DNA of 64,000 bases from Riptortus pedestris (Eukaryota; Arthropoda; Insecta; Hemiptera; Alydidae), in NCBI GenBank assembly GCA_019009955.1, contig CM032229.1, positions 77,483,001-77,547,000 of the forward strand, read 5' to 3'. The position numbers and the translations under genes are program-made. A model generated the notes under the pieces. It saw only the letters and a list, made by a program, of their open reading frames with translations, ran no database searches and was not told the origin of the DNA. Below, in pieces: positions 61,001-63,348 of the stretch (its first letter is position 1; each line of letters starts with the position of its first letter).

Positions 61001-63348
61001 AAACCAAATTTTGTTTTCATTGAACTCCTACTGTGTGAGCTATATATAAATATTTTTGGGATGCTGCAATCATTTAAGATTTTAAGTTCTTAGCTACATG
61101 ATTTTTATTTGATCAACACCATACAAGATATTTAACTGTATTATAAAGTATTAAAGATTAGATTAGATAATAGGTTAAATTGACCAGTTGGGGGGGGGGG
61201 GGGTTAGAGGGTAAATTATTGAAAATTCAAAATATTTCTGTCACTATGTGTTGTACTGAAAACTTTTATATAACCCATCTTTTTTATTTTATTTATATTT
61301 TCTACAACTGTTGTATTATGCATTTTTTCACTAAATCAAATATTAACCGAGTTATTTGTAGGTTCTTATACAATTATTAACTTTTGAAGTTATTTCTGCC
61401 TTTTAAATATCCCTACTTCTGCTCATCCAATTTTTACTTTAAGTACCTCAGTAAGTAATTATTTCATCTCCAGCTAACATTTTAATTCCTGTTTATATTG
61501 GCTTCTTATTCCAGGACATGGAAAATCTGATTAGTTTAGGCAGCACTTGCGTGATGGACTTTTTTAATTGTTATCCAGCATTGATATACCCCTAACCACT
61601 CTTTATCTAATTTCGACGATTCAACAGTCTCAGGCTGTTAAGGCTCCAAGTTAAAGTCAAATGGTCCATCTCAATTGTCCCAAAACAAATTCCATGTTTC
61701 TTCCTTTATGAAAAGAAGTCAAGGGAGCATTCATGTATCCAATGTGTGTTTTGCCATTACCCCCTTCTAATTAGTAGCACAAATGAAAAAGTTGTCATGA
61801 TGAGACATATATGGATCAACAATATATTTTTGGTTACAACAGTCCTCAAACATATGAGACACATAGGCTTAACATTTACTTTTTACTATTTGTTGAGCAG
61901 GTCAAACTTCTTATGAACCAAATCTTTTGTGACAATGAAAACAATGCATATAATTTTCACATGTGATGTAGGCCTTCTTTTCTGGAGTAGAAGCACTATT
62001 ATACTTTCTGGTCATCAGATTTTGATCTTATTGAACAAACAAATATTTTTTTCATCAGTAGCCATCTGCGGACAAAACAAATTCAAATTTAAAAATAATA
62101 GTAAATTTCAATTTATATATTTTTCTATTATTAATAATTAACTATTTCTTCTTGAAAATGATTCCTAATTATTGTGAATGAAATGGTGGAAACTATATGC
62201 TTGTTGATAAAACAAAGCAATTCTAATCCTCCTTTCTCCATTACAATTAGTGATCTTAATGTTTGACAAGGGAAAGGAAATTAAATCGAACAAGAAACAA
62301 GTGTTGTTACAACTAGGACTATAACTTTCTTAAAATTGAGAACTATAAGAAAAACACTTTATTAAAGAATTATGAGTGGCTACTCACTGATGGCGAATGC
62401 ACAGCCAAATCATCAATTACATTACATTTAAAAAACACAGTAGATCTTGAACATTTGTAAAATCCAATCGGAACTTCATTACTGGCATTAGACAGGTGAT
62501 GTCATATTACTCTGACAACTCACATTCAGTTCTGTGCTTTTAATAAAGGCCCCATGTGAATGTTTGTGATATTGTGGGGAACAAAAAACTACTCGATAAA
62601 AGTTGCAAATGAGCAAATGCTGATTACTTTGTAAATATTCTAGGCAGAACAATTTCATAAATGACGTTACAAGTCGTTCGTAACAAGTTTGTTATATAAC
62701 AATTTTTAATATCTACTAATAGATATTCTTTAGATACATCTTTACATTTTACCCTTTCTTTAAAAACTGCACTCCTGTAGCCATTATCAACCATGAAATA
62801 TTTAAATATTGAGATAACTAACAATGAAATAAAACTTTCAATTGCTAGAGCATTAAAAGGCCAATATAAATACAACTTTGTGTGGACACATTTTCACTAT
62901 CTACAAGGATTGTTTGATATTTAAAGATGTTTTAGGAGAATTTTGGATGAAATGAATACAACTTCCTTTGTCTTGTGTTACTTCATTCTGATTAAATTAT
63001 TTATTTTGTTAGAGAAAGAAAAAAATAATAGTTTTAAATAACATAAATAAATTGAATTTTTTCTCTGTGTTTTCTTTATTTTTAATCAAACATTATTTCT
63101 GATGCACACGATGATGAACTGAAAGGAAAATAAAAAATTTAAACTCAACCATTATAGAAACTTATTACTCAGACATCTGTACATTTTTTTTAAACTTTGA
63201 CTCTTTTCTTAGGTTCTGGGGCAACGACTTGAAGAAATGCTTGCTGAAGATAAAAACCATGTCCCTCATGTTATAGCCAGCCTCCAAGATGAGACTAAAC
63301 AAAAGGAATTGTTGATCGAAGATGAGGAAGAAGACTTCTTGGATGAAG
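1283..63348 (+). CDS. unc80: unc80, NALCN sodium-leak channel complex scaffold subunit (5' part, 31 exons)
   Basis: UNC80 is a very large (about 3,200 residues), cytoplasmic, helical-repeat protein. With UNC79 it holds the NALCN (insect 'narrow abdomen') sodium-leak channel complex together and sets resting excitability of neurons. Translating the joined exons gives segments in the same order as known UNC80 proteins: an N-terminal PIPIQIFLWQQT motif, RPKLGKLHESSC, SPSLTEAINSIPRW, LHWIILDAAEEC, PLWEYRHPDA, RCLFISQWPEEGVYW, GCPHGCGYAQRG, LLECAHFVHSCNKG and the acidic EDEEEDFLDE run. Introns are GT-AG and range from 69 bp to 10,156 bp. Phases agree at every junction between confident exons except after 40184. 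The window holds about the first 1,320 to 1,355 residues; the 3' part of the gene is beyond the right edge. No frameshift or stop is seen in a confident exon, so the gene looks functional. Confidence 0.95.
1363..2756 (+). other. unc80 intron 1
   Basis: AT-rich with no recognisable gene. Around 1965-2035 there is a stretch with a weak tRNA B-box-like core (GAGGTCAACTCC) that could be an old SINE head. Short open frames at 2082-2273 and 2388-2609 are T-rich and resemble no protein I know. Confidence 0.4.
2757..2805 (+). CDS. unc80: unc80 exon 2
   Basis: Codes S-PFTRPKLGKLHESSCM, about residues 27-43. Acceptor tttttcag, donor ATG|gtaaga. It matches the conserved RPKLGK...SC segment of UNC80. 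Phase 2 to 0, completing serine across the junction with exon 1. Confidence 0.93.
3002..3028 (+). CDS. unc80: unc80 exon 3, 27-bp microexon
   Basis: Codes FCQNAPGHH, residues 44-52, phase 0 to 0. The acceptor is atcaacag and the donor CAT|gtaagt is near-perfect. Vertebrate UNC80 lacks this segment, and it seems arthropod-type. Because it is in frame at both ends it may be a cassette microexon. Confidence 0.75.
3029..5623 (+). other. unc80 intron 3
   Basis: AT-rich, with a T homopolymer at about 4910-4943 and no recognisable gene or mobile element. The short open frames at 3204, 3745 and 4523 have biased, low-complexity translations and no family resemblance. Confidence 0.4.
5624..5644 (+). 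CDS. unc80: unc80 exon 4, 21-bp microexon
   Basis: Codes ELKEACK, residues 53-59, phase 0 to 0. It was found because the next exon starts AFEKVLVQN, which in UNC80 proteins follows a short CKSFE/CVSFE-like run. The acceptor is an unusual ctgaag, and an alternative 3 bases downstream (ggag) would drop the glutamate. The donor is AAG|gttggt. The exact left edge is uncertain. Confidence 0.6.
5645..6917 (+). other. unc80 intron 4
   Basis: AT-rich with nothing recognisable. The minus-strand open frame at 6214-6471 has no family resemblance and no splice context. Confidence 0.4.
6918..7063 (+). CDS. unc80: unc80 exon 5
   Basis: Codes AFEKVLVQN...SPSLTEAINSIPRW...HVLHCTASLLHN, residues 60-107 plus two bases of arginine. 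This is one of the best conserved UNC80 segments (vertebrates: FERVLVEN, SPALSEAIQSISRW, PHVLHCTATLL). Acceptor tcgttag, donor AG|gtatta, phase 0 to 2. Confidence 0.96.
7064..8198 (+). other. unc80 intron 5
   Basis: AT-rich. A 111-codon minus-strand open frame at 7576-7911 is hydrophobic, low-complexity and resembles no family. I see no mobile element. Confidence 0.4.
8199..8364 (+). CDS. unc80: unc80 exon 6
   Basis: Residues 108-163, with LGAAESKMLYILHWIILDAA and then SPFAYLFSVPTIT. The first part matches the vertebrate KLLHTLHWMLLEA segment; the second resembles the insect form of the protein. Acceptor tttttag, donor ACG|gtatca, phase 2 to 0. Confidence 0.96.
9021..9589 (+). mobile_element. 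Copy A of the abundant 0.6-kb Helentron-like repeat
   Basis: Begins GCAGATTTCCC, has the internal sequence TCTGTTACCGCTCTAGCGGT after a short TA/T tract, and ends with GGGAAATCTGC, the GCAGCCCC hairpin arm and GACGGAC. It is flanked by TTTTTTA on both sides (before 9021 and at 9583-9589), which could be a target duplication. There is no open reading frame of note, so it is non-autonomous. The class is inferred from architecture only. Confidence 0.75.
9800..9990 (+). repeat. tRNA-headed SINE-like element
   Basis: A near-consensus RNA polymerase III B box (GGTTCAATTCC) lies at about 9862, preceded by an A-box-like stretch, as in SINEs with a tRNA-derived head. The segment downstream contains CTGGCGCTGCTTGCC. 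It does not fold as an intact tRNA by eye, so I call it a repeat rather than a tRNA gene. Confidence 0.45.
10369..10585 (+). CDS. unc80: unc80 exon 7
   Basis: Residues 164-235. It contains LFIYLLAPLCHQVKEGDLQT, then FRLENGIKVWEPLWEYRHPD and CFTALAKPKRQ, matching the vertebrate LFVFLFAPLVHRIKESD and WQPMWEHRQP segments. Acceptor gattctag, donor GGAC|gtaagt, phase 0 to 1. The end (WPSSGKTSHTS) begins a divergent linker. Confidence 0.96.
10586..11751 (+). other. unc80 intron 7
   Basis: AT-rich with poly-T tracts near 10741-10753 and 11158-11181. No gene or mobile element recognised. Confidence 0.4.
11752..11867 (+). CDS. unc80: unc80 exon 8
   Basis: Residues 236-274: R-KTPTGADSYPPAESPPSQT, then VSLGFFDQP and a polar tail ending SDEE. 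Acceptor actttag, donor GAG|gtaaat, phase 1 to 0. Proline/serine-rich linker, weakly conserved; it is supported by phase and good splice sites. Confidence 0.9.
11868..13817 (+). other. unc80 intron 8
   Basis: AT-rich, with a C homopolymer at 13021-13031 and a long (TA)n tract at about 13727-13782 just before the next exon. The stretch 12820-13030 looks repeat-like but I cannot assign it. Confidence 0.4.
13725..13783. repeat. (TA)n microsatellite
   Basis: About 28 uninterrupted TA units, 35 bp upstream of the exon 9 acceptor. It generates false open frames on both strands. Confidence 0.95.
13818..13898 (+). CDS. unc80: unc80 exon 9
   Basis: Residues 275-301, GWVSSPKDTVFPETIPEESS and STEEEHV. 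Acceptor gtcttag, donor GTT|gtaagt, phase 0 to 0. Acidic linker segment; in frame at both ends, so a possible cassette. Confidence 0.9.
13978..14040 (+). CDS. unc80: unc80 exon 10
   Basis: Residues 302-322, starting VIFRLPSLAESEGLKE. Acceptor ttttacag, donor ACA|gtaagc, phase 0 to 0. It is separated from exon 9 by a 79-bp intron. Confidence 0.9.
14175..14700 (-). mobile_element. LTR-like segment next to a (TA)n tract, right edge unclear
   Basis: Starts TGTTGCGATC immediately after the (TA)n at 14143-14174. Read on the minus strand it contains a strong core promoter (CTATAAAAGGGTGACC near 14500) and ends GATCGCAACA, the TG...CA pattern of an LTR 3' end. I could not find the other terminus or a target duplication. 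It could be a solo LTR or a different promoter-bearing repeat. Confidence 0.4.
14835..15167. mobile_element. hAT MITE (333 bp)
   Basis: The ends CAGGGCTTCTTAAACT and AGTTTAAGAAGCCCTG are perfect 16-bp inverted repeats. They are flanked on both sides by the same 8-bp sequence CTCTATAT (14827-14834 and 15168-15175), the target duplication length of hAT elements. The CAGGG..TTCT.AAACT start, followed by a CGACCCC-like stretch, resembles Charlie/MER5-type hAT ends. There is no coding sequence, so it is non-autonomous. Confidence 0.9.
16489..16583 (+). CDS. unc80: unc80 exon 11
   Basis: Residues 323-353, starting APDATIFQAPSRLAKSPSDA. Acceptor ctttacag, donor GG|gtaggt, phase 0 to 2. Serine-rich linker before the conserved block in exon 12. 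Confidence 0.92.
16868..17559 (+). mobile_element. Solo LTR of a Gypsy-like retrotransposon, inserted in (TA)n
   Basis: Begins TGTTGC and ends GTAACA, flanked by ATAT on both sides (16864-16867 and 17560-17563), which fits a 4-bp target duplication. A TATA box (CTATATAAAG) lies at about 17036, followed by a GC-rich initiator region. Inside, about 17200-17320, are four imperfect copies of a 20-odd-bp unit containing GTGCCGCGAAGTAAAGGACA. The 3' part has AATAAA-like signals. No internal retrotransposon genes are present, so the element has recombined to a solo LTR. Confidence 0.8.
17195..17325 (+). repeat. Tandem repeat inside the solo LTR
   Basis: Four imperfect direct copies of a unit built on GTGCCGCGAAGTAAAGGACA, with spacers of CAGT or AAAGT type. 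The unit lies downstream of the LTR's TATA box, hence in its likely R/U5 region. Confidence 0.8.
18562..18726 (+). CDS. unc80: unc80 exon 12
   Basis: Residues 354-408. Ends with LLDVAVMRCLFISQWPEEGV and YWALQFLYHR, corresponding to the vertebrate FDVAVLRCLLQPHWSEEG segment. Acceptor tgttttag, donor CG|gtatat, phase 2 to 2. Confidence 0.96.
18727..19919 (+). other. unc80 intron 12
   Basis: Half of it is a full copy of the abundant repeat (18824-19418). The remaining 19425-19919 is AT-rich without recognised features. Confidence 0.5.
18824..19424 (+). mobile_element. Copy B of the abundant Helentron-like repeat
   Basis: Starts GCAGAATTCCC, has a long (TA)n at about 18943-18991, the TCTGTTACCGCTCTAGCGGT core, and ends with GGGAAATCTGC, the GCAGCCCCTGC hairpin and GACGGAC. 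TTTTTA occurs both just before the start and at 19419-19424, again suggesting a short target duplication. Confidence 0.78.
19920..20089 (+). CDS. unc80: unc80 exon 13
   Basis: Residues 409-465: LRDVVDTKKLEPEPRKRSNS, then LPNPELGHLSFESSQDKKKG and a tail ending VSPLA. The LRDVV/LRHML start continues the conserved block of exon 12, and the basic serine-rich part matches the PRPRSSS linker. Acceptor ttctctag, donor G|gtgaga, phase 2 to 1. Confidence 0.95.
20090..21059 (+). other. unc80 intron 13
   Basis: Contains a candidate piggyBac-like element bounded by TTAA (20195-20592, listed separately). The rest is AT-rich. Confidence 0.45.
20195..20592. mobile_element. Candidate piggyBac-like MITE (TTAA-bounded)
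   Basis: Begins TTAACCCT and ends AGGGTTAA, the TTAA target plus CCCT/AGGG ends typical of piggyBac-type elements. Near the right end is a hairpin (TCCTGAAAAA with TTTTTCAGGA). The left part carries three imperfect copies of CTGATATATAAGTC spaced by 44 bp (20201, 20245, 20289). Inverted ends beyond CCCT are poor, so this is tentative. Confidence 0.45.
21060..21244 (+). CDS. unc80: unc80 exon 14
   Basis: Residues 466-527, ending MADLKAFVEMKLLSKSEKAL and EKIGQDEPKILYTQ. Two in-frame acceptors are possible: ataatag at 21059, or tttcag at 21065, which would omit two residues. Donor CAG|gtaaaa, phase 1 to 0. The segment reads as a basic helical linker in front of the serine-rich region. Confidence 0.92.
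21565..22715 (-). mobile_element. Mariner element with long perfect inverted ends
   Basis: The ends carry the perfect inverted repeat ATACTAGGTTGTTACAAAAG plus TCCTT (21567-21591, and its reverse complement at 22689-22713). TA is found on both outer sides (21565-21566 and 22714-22715). Between them lies a minus-strand mariner transposase reading frame, broken and with an internal deletion. About 1.15 kb long, close to the usual 1.3 kb less the deletion. Confidence 0.9.
21644..22528 (-). pseudogene. Mariner transposase, broken
   Basis: Cut-and-paste transposase of the mariner family. The N-terminal paired helix-turn-helix region (MTEEKFVIRGLLRHYWKKGF to HIKKLG) is intact at 22528 to about 22225. 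The segment that should carry the first catalytic aspartate (DEKW..YD) is deleted, joining the HTH directly to NRKQWVQQGQ. The middle (MLCVW, then PEGRAINAELYCEQLDRV) is shifted to another frame, and a one-base insertion precedes QQDNAPAH, which carries the second aspartate. The C-terminal part (SPDVAPSDYGLF) is readable at 21892-21644. I count 35 residues between the second and third aspartates, where mariner normally has 34. It cannot encode an active enzyme. Confidence 0.9.
23020..23115 (+). repeat. SINE-head-like fragment
   Basis: The sequence around GGTTAGCCATGTGCCTTAAG resembles the head of the copies at 36706 and (reversed) 47880. Only the head is similar; the body is not clear. Confidence 0.4.
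23140..23695 (+). mobile_element. Diverged copy of the abundant repeat
   Basis: Shares TTCAAAATATCTCCATTA, a G homopolymer and the end GGGAAATCTGCTTAGTTTAC with other copies, but is much more diverged, lacks the palindromic start, and its first part (23140-23235) instead matches 60-165. An old or variant copy. Confidence 0.55.
24001..24128 (+). CDS. unc80: unc80 exon 15
   Basis: Residues 528-569: ECHRSLDTGDEEFARKEKSL, then TMRVLDGQAATNLVKGKSMP and SL. Acceptor tgctatag, donor AG|gtatgc, phase 0 to 2. The GKSMPSLS...CLLDE run continuing into exon 16 is characteristic of insect-type UNC80. Confidence 0.93.
25811..26302 (+). mobile_element. 5'-truncated copy of the abundant repeat
   Basis: Shares CTATTCGAAAATTCAAAATA, the ATTAACCGAGATATTTCC block and the end GGGAAATCTGCTTAGTTTA...GCAGCCCC with the full copies. 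The palindromic start and TA tract are missing. Confidence 0.7.
32640..33655 (+). pseudogene. R1-like non-LTR retrotransposon remnant (3' part of ORF2)
   Basis: Decayed coding sequence of the reverse-transcriptase thumb region and C-terminus. In order, readable pieces are: DKTTALIMKGTLDRAHPP at about 32695, ITYLGVALGTG at about 32790, SYGAPSW at about 32960, TAKGYRTISNDTLNMIAGTP then IDLL at about 33055-33132, and the C-terminal GHGNFNHYLHRFKRRESPHC at about 33413 followed by ETAERVLMECTLF. The order and wording fit R1-clade elements, including the degenerate terminal zinc finger. Stops and frame changes occur between pieces, and the 5' two thirds of the element is absent. Confidence 0.85.
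34285..34323 (+). CDS. unc80: unc80 exon 16
   Basis: Codes S-CLLDESVVHNGT plus two bases of glycine, residues 570-582. Acceptor cttaccag, donor GG|gtgagt, phase 2 to 2. It was chosen because SMPSL|SCLLDE is a continuous motif in insect-type UNC80 and the phases fit. Confidence 0.85.
35038..35122. repeat. (GT)n microsatellite
   Basis: GT dinucleotides interrupted by GC and GA steps. It produces shadow open frames on both strands. Confidence 0.95.
35842..35904 (+). CDS. unc80: Tentative unc80 cassette exon, 63 bp
   Basis: A strong acceptor (attttttatag) is followed by an open frame, LKSLSGSSSVPQEDFQHAGM, and a GT donor (AT|gtattg, weak). Start and end phases are both 2, exactly what is needed between exon 16 and exon 17, and the length is a multiple of three. 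The serine-rich composition fits this linker. Exon 16 can also join exon 17 directly in frame, so if real this exon may be optional. Inference only. Confidence 0.42.
36460..36600 (-). repeat. SINE-like fragment, reverse
   Basis: The run TTACAGGTTACACTCTTTCT and CTGGCCAGAGTGGGACAAAG resemble 47745-47815, the body of the family seen at 36706 and 47690. Head missing. Confidence 0.45.
36706..36935 (+). repeat. SINE-like element with tRNA-like head
   Basis: The head (GGTTAGCTATGTGAGTTAAG, then a B-box-like GGTCCAATTCTC) is followed by a body ending CCGTCCCAATAAACCTTAGT AGCACC. The same body occurs in reverse at 47690-47880. Length and polymerase III-like boxes fit a tRNA-derived SINE. Confidence 0.6.
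37900..38440 (+). repeat. Two degenerate tandem units of about 240 bp
   Basis: Unit 1 (about 37920-38060) and unit 2 (about 38195-38310) share TTTGCC..AAAA, AGGAAATGAAATATCGC, and GGCCTCCCTTACAACCCCCA. The second unit continues into CAAATCGGTCCAGCCGTTCA and a TATATATAAAGAT end, a signature found at the end of many arthropod repeats. I cannot assign a family. Confidence 0.6.
38454..39190 (-). mobile_element. Tigger/pogo-like DNA transposon remnant
   Basis: The left end (CAGTAGTCTCTTTCTATAAC, then GGGACC and CGTTATATAGAGAGA) reads as a pogo/Tigger terminal inverted repeat with its internal hairpin. The coding remnant lies on the minus strand at 38751-39140. The catalytic part and the opposite terminus are lost; the right edge is approximate. 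Confidence 0.75.
38751..39140 (-). pseudogene. Tigger/jerky-type transposase, C-terminal remnant
   Basis: Only the acidic C-terminal tail survives: FELPTTYSPDTLKDFENMDE, then VVSDEDLLNAVREDEDEDSE and a helical end with ALEAAKVLHKFF and LENKSEVIALEGEKRQTM. This tail is typical of Tigger/jerky transposases. A stop codon upstream (in GLP*AIWAQQ) and loss of the DDE domain and the CENP-B-type DNA-binding domain make it a pseudogene. Confidence 0.8.
39343..39402. repeat. (TA)n microsatellite
   Basis: About 29 TA units, 75 bp upstream of unc80 exon 17. Confidence 0.95.
39477..39585 (+). CDS. unc80: unc80 exon 17
   Basis: Residues 583-619: YIGETRRDWCQEPSPNPIIT then VTEHTPAPSPDFLPRR. Acceptor gatgacag, donor AGG|gtgagg, phase 2 to 0. 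The ITVTEHTPAPSPD run is what I expect in insect-type UNC80, and the splice sites are good. It lies between two (TA)n tracts. Confidence 0.93.
39625..39690. repeat. (TA)n microsatellite
   Basis: About 27 TA units running into TATG repeats, in the 418-bp intron after exon 17. Nothing else is recognised in that intron. Confidence 0.95.
40004..40184 (+). CDS. unc80: unc80 exon 18
   Basis: Residues 620-679. Begins TVIVRENREKGRQVIPISPW, then LTGVVCQIGHSLYKTLITNP and a basic end (FTKNKKKHTSKNK). Acceptor aaacacag, donor AAAG|gttagt, phase 0 to 1. The next confident exon (46608) starts in phase 0, so at least one exon is missing between them. Confidence 0.87.
42285..42880 (+). mobile_element. Copy C of the abundant Helentron-like repeat
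   Basis: Complete: the palindrome GATTTCCCTTAAGGGAAATC at the start, short (TA)n at about 42410-42428, TCTGTTACCGCTATAGCGGT, a G homopolymer at about 42551, the ATTAACTGAGATATTTGC block, then GGGAAATCTGC and GCAGCCCCTGCGTGGCGGAC at the end. It is among the best preserved copies. Confidence 0.8.
43164..43198 (+). CDS. unc80: Tentative unc80 exon bridging phase 1 to 0
   Basis: After a very good acceptor (tttttctgcacttag) the frame is open as A-SLENKQSSENK, 35 bp, and ends AAA|gttcct. This is the one candidate that has a strong acceptor, hydrophilic linker-like content and the exact phase change (1 to 0) needed between exon 18 and exon 19. The donor is weak. An alternative, 43036-43052 (E-SIMDI), has the same phase change but a poorer donor. 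Confidence 0.3.
44190..44660 (+). pseudogene. Non-LTR retrotransposon reverse transcriptase remnant
   Basis: Readable pieces in order: GLSNRVFSLSPLLFIILIDT at about 44200, which matches the LSPLLF..I.ID reverse-transcriptase block; WYEELRKGMSVKLTKSNSHV at about 44315; and LGTFVFKG at about 44459, followed by a helical tail. The order is that of the palm and thumb of LINE reverse transcriptases. Stops and shifts separate the pieces. I cannot assign the clade. Confidence 0.65.
46374..46505. other. GC-rich island in an AT-rich intron
   Basis: About 130 bp of clearly higher GC than its surroundings, just after an acceptor-like cttcactag. In the phase needed after exon 18 it reads A-EESGMEAQGPQNGSSPLPL then SQRGCYTALLKAKP before a stop, but no GT donor lies at a usable phase. 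It may be a fragment of an unrecognised repeat or of another gene. Confidence 0.35.
46608..46781 (+). CDS. unc80: unc80 exon 19
   Basis: Codes RLGHGFFDKQ..., then RSYSDSKISYSYDD and PGSSHYITADGDIDLLVVLK. The second half corresponds to the vertebrate RSLTDSCINYSY ... NGMLDLSVVLK segment. Donor AAG|gtattc is good. The acceptor is an unusual aag at 46607; an internal acceptor at 46650 (aacaag, phase 1) would join directly to exon 18, at the cost of 14 residues. The left edge is therefore uncertain. Confidence 0.88.
46858..46935 (+). CDS. unc80: unc80 exon 20
   Basis: Codes GVQNVVMRDNVICSLRVCEG VLNLIE, equivalent to the vertebrate LVLNHDISSRICDVALNIVE helix. Acceptor acttacag, donor GAG|gtaact, phase 0 to 0. 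It is separated from exon 19 by a 76-bp intron. Confidence 0.94.
47540..47640 (+). repeat. tRNA-like head of a SINE
   Basis: GGTTCGGCTCC at about 47609 is one base from the polymerase III B box, with an A-box-like stretch about 55 bp upstream. It is not an intact tRNA cloverleaf by eye. Confidence 0.5.
47690..47880 (-). repeat. SINE-like element, reverse
   Basis: Reverse-oriented relative of 36706-36935: shares the head GGTTAGCCATATGAGTTAAA and a body with CCCATCCCAATAAGCCGTAG. Two opposite copies in two different introns show that this is a dispersed family. Confidence 0.6.
48144..48226 (+). CDS. unc80: unc80 exon 21
   Basis: Codes VVLGMPGLADASEKQLAAQT CILQSLT plus two bases of arginine, continuing the helical block (vertebrate CLLQLGV ... 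LALTMLIKIVKSLG). Acceptor attttag, donor AG|gtaata, phase 0 to 2. Confidence 0.92.
48227..49047 (+). other. unc80 intron 21
   Basis: AT-rich with poly-T tracts and a short GT run near 48950. Nothing else recognised. Confidence 0.4.
49048..49286 (+). CDS. unc80: unc80 exon 22
   Basis: The largest exon here. VLLHLGCPHGCGYAQRGAPA, then DFLRSQVHSLLGRLHKNH and IGEIVDFFHAFTGFCVDPGS match the vertebrate SLGCAYGCGEGHRG, LRHQV and NNVVDFLHALLGFCMEP segments. Acceptor tttttag, donor A|gtagga, phase 2 to 1. The GCG cysteine-glycine motif is fully retained. Confidence 0.97.
49287..49824 (+). other. unc80 intron 22
   Basis: 538 bp of AT-rich DNA in which I see nothing else. Confidence 0.5.
49825..49985 (+). 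CDS. unc80: unc80 exon 23
   Basis: Codes N-QKRGCSKSPDAMPQSLFG, then STGLESHIVGAVFKKFITKL and the tail LILSAKEIKSHENM. It corresponds to the vertebrate EGIIVSAMFKSLITRC...HSPEN segment. Acceptor tttttag, donor ATG|gtatgc, phase 1 to 0. Confidence 0.95.
49986..50912 (+). other. unc80 intron 23
   Basis: AT-rich. About 50620-50830 is a diverged fragment of the abundant repeat (TTTCATGATGCGATTTTTGA, then ATGAGGTCGGTTCAAAA). Nothing else recognised. Confidence 0.45.
50620..50830 (+). mobile_element. Diverged fragment of the abundant repeat
   Basis: Carries the TTCATGATGCGATTTTTGAA and CATTGATCCTAACTAGATG stretches found at the same relative place in the full copies, but both termini are missing. 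Confidence 0.6.
50913..51055 (+). CDS. unc80: unc80 exon 24
   Basis: Codes SFDIRLFTSYVKEVHGSILC, then RVSMSGLIDTAVRPNRKE. It matches the vertebrate YCDIRQLVQFIKEAHGNVFRRVALSALLDS order. Acceptor tttgtag, donor AG|gtaaac, phase 0 to 2. Confidence 0.96.
51136..51247 (+). CDS. unc80: unc80 exon 25
   Basis: Codes HIPQSEQDNIQDHAYVVDER DAKKLLFKKRSTSSTCA. Polar linker with a basic KKR patch (vertebrate counterpart FWRKMFKSQSAASDTSS). Acceptor tctcatag, donor GCG|gtaaga, phase 2 to 0; the intron before it is only 80 bp. Confidence 0.93.
52960..54974 (-). mobile_element. Tc1/mariner-superfamily (DUF4817-type) transposon, 2.0 kb
   Basis: The ends are CAGGTTGTCCCCAAACCAAA and, inverted, TTTGGTTTGGGGACACCCTG; similarity continues inward for about 130 bp (for example GGCATATGCCTCGTTTTCGC and its complement), so these are long imperfect inverted repeats. 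TA lies on both sides (52958-52959 and 54975-54976), in the middle of (TA)n. It encodes a broken transposase on the minus strand. Confidence 0.92.
53505..54589 (-). pseudogene. DUF4817/DDE transposase with one frameshift
   Basis: Family common in arthropod genomes. The N-terminal helix-turn-helix region (about residues 6-60, FTNAEYADMVYVCGFCDGNA), a second HTH (SIPKTTIWRTLRAD), and a DDE domain with WTDEATFTR (first acidic residue), NVWVGL, and FQLDGCPAYYG (second) are read without interruption from 54589 to 53759. The frame then breaks at NYPG. The remainder, IGRGGPVPWPPRSPDLTPLD and FFMWGYVKENVY, continues in another frame down to 53505. The residues R-W expected between NYPG and IGRG are missing, so a short deletion is likely. 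Otherwise nearly intact, so a fairly recent insertion. Confidence 0.9.
55549..55693 (+). CDS. unc80: unc80 exon 26
   Basis: Codes SVLEAEGGDEVQSPLGNMRK, then KHHILTPRHSQRNFNQLQKN and SRFKIGGL. A basic linker corresponding to the vertebrate RRISLRKKLKLPIGKRNW region. Acceptor gattctag, donor TTAG|gtaaaa, phase 0 to 1. Confidence 0.9.
55694..56972 (+). other. unc80 intron 26
   Basis: AT-rich without recognised genes or mobile elements. Confidence 0.45.
56973..57117 (+). CDS. unc80: unc80 exon 27
   Basis: Codes SWFRREVRRGESIDSQGSAD, then SPAESALAHHAAQLHHSYSK and a serine-rich end. Acceptor acatttcag, donor AG|gtacat, phase 1 to 2. Linker region; the WFRR run is the part most likely to be conserved. 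Confidence 0.92.
57187..57299 (+). CDS. unc80: unc80 exon 28
   Basis: Codes VGTTLQKARRRMEDQFTKFG, then FGRGKKKDGSIEETQGS. Acceptor attttcag, donor T|gtaagc, phase 2 to 1. It is only 69 bp from exon 27, the shortest intron in the window. Confidence 0.92.
57373..57755 (+). mobile_element. Shortened copy of the abundant repeat
   Basis: Starts GCAGATTTCCCTTAAGAGAAATC and keeps ATGAGGTCCGTTCAAAA, a G homopolymer and a degenerate 3' end (GGAAATTTGCTTAGTTTACG). The (TA)n and the core between are largely lost. Confidence 0.7.
58055..59229. mobile_element. Candidate piggyBac-like element, 1.17 kb
   Basis: The left end ATAA-CACTTTCACTGCG and the right end CACAGCGAAAGTG-TTAA are inverted repeats next to TTAA (left copy mutated to ATAA). 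Sub-terminal direct repeats containing GTGTCCTTCC and GGGACAACC...GTAAGCGA occur at 58213-58243 and 59149-59178, with a third, diverged one at 59192-59222. No long coding frame. Element class is inferred. Confidence 0.5.
59662..59855 (+). CDS. unc80: unc80 exon 29
   Basis: Codes LSRRNSVETAEGRGRDSEVV, then VLKARRMVRKEILVAGMNRL and TILLEICQPATLPHPHLLAA TLDL. It matches the vertebrate AIRQGMKRFQFLLNCCEPGTIPDASILAAALDL segment. Acceptor taagcag, donor TTA|gtaaga, phase 1 to 0. Confidence 0.96.
59856..60322 (+). other. unc80 intron 29
   Basis: 467 bp of AT-rich DNA in which I see nothing else. Confidence 0.5.
60323..60532 (+). CDS. unc80: unc80 exon 30
   Basis: Codes PHAPVVSRAAFLLECAHFVH, then SCNKGQWPSWSKQNPP and AKRLQRAAANIFYQWAE. 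It follows the vertebrate EAPVVARAALFLECARFVHRCNRGNWPEW...AAKLFYQWGD order closely. Acceptor atgtacag, donor GAA|gtaagc, phase 0 to 0. One of the best conserved exons in the window. Confidence 0.97.
60533..63212 (+). other. unc80 intron 30
   Basis: Contains a long, diverged copy of the abundant repeat (60738-61565), including a G homopolymer at about 61191-61203. 61570-63212 is AT-rich without recognised features. Confidence 0.45.
60738..61565 (+). mobile_element. Long variant copy of the abundant repeat
   Basis: Starts GCAGATTTCTTTTAAGGG and ends GGAAAATCTGATTAGTTTAG GCAGC..., then GATGGAC and TTTTTTA, with the start also preceded by TTTTTA. At about 830 bp it is longer than others, and the GGAGGGG/AAATTCAAAATAT core occurs twice (about 60805-60850 and 61190-61245), suggesting an internal duplication or a tandem of two copies. 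Confidence 0.65.
63213..63348 (+). CDS. unc80: unc80 exon 31 (last in window)
   Basis: Codes VLGQRLEEMLAEDKNHVPHV, then IASLQDETKQKELLIEDEEE DFLDE, matching the vertebrate GVRLNEL...LIYDEETKRRLRKEDEEEDFLDD block. Acceptor ttttcttag. I place the donor at GAAG|gtgctg (phase 1) because family homology stops there, but this is a weak donor. Without splicing the frame stays open to a stop at 63440. The next exon is outside the window. Confidence 0.88.
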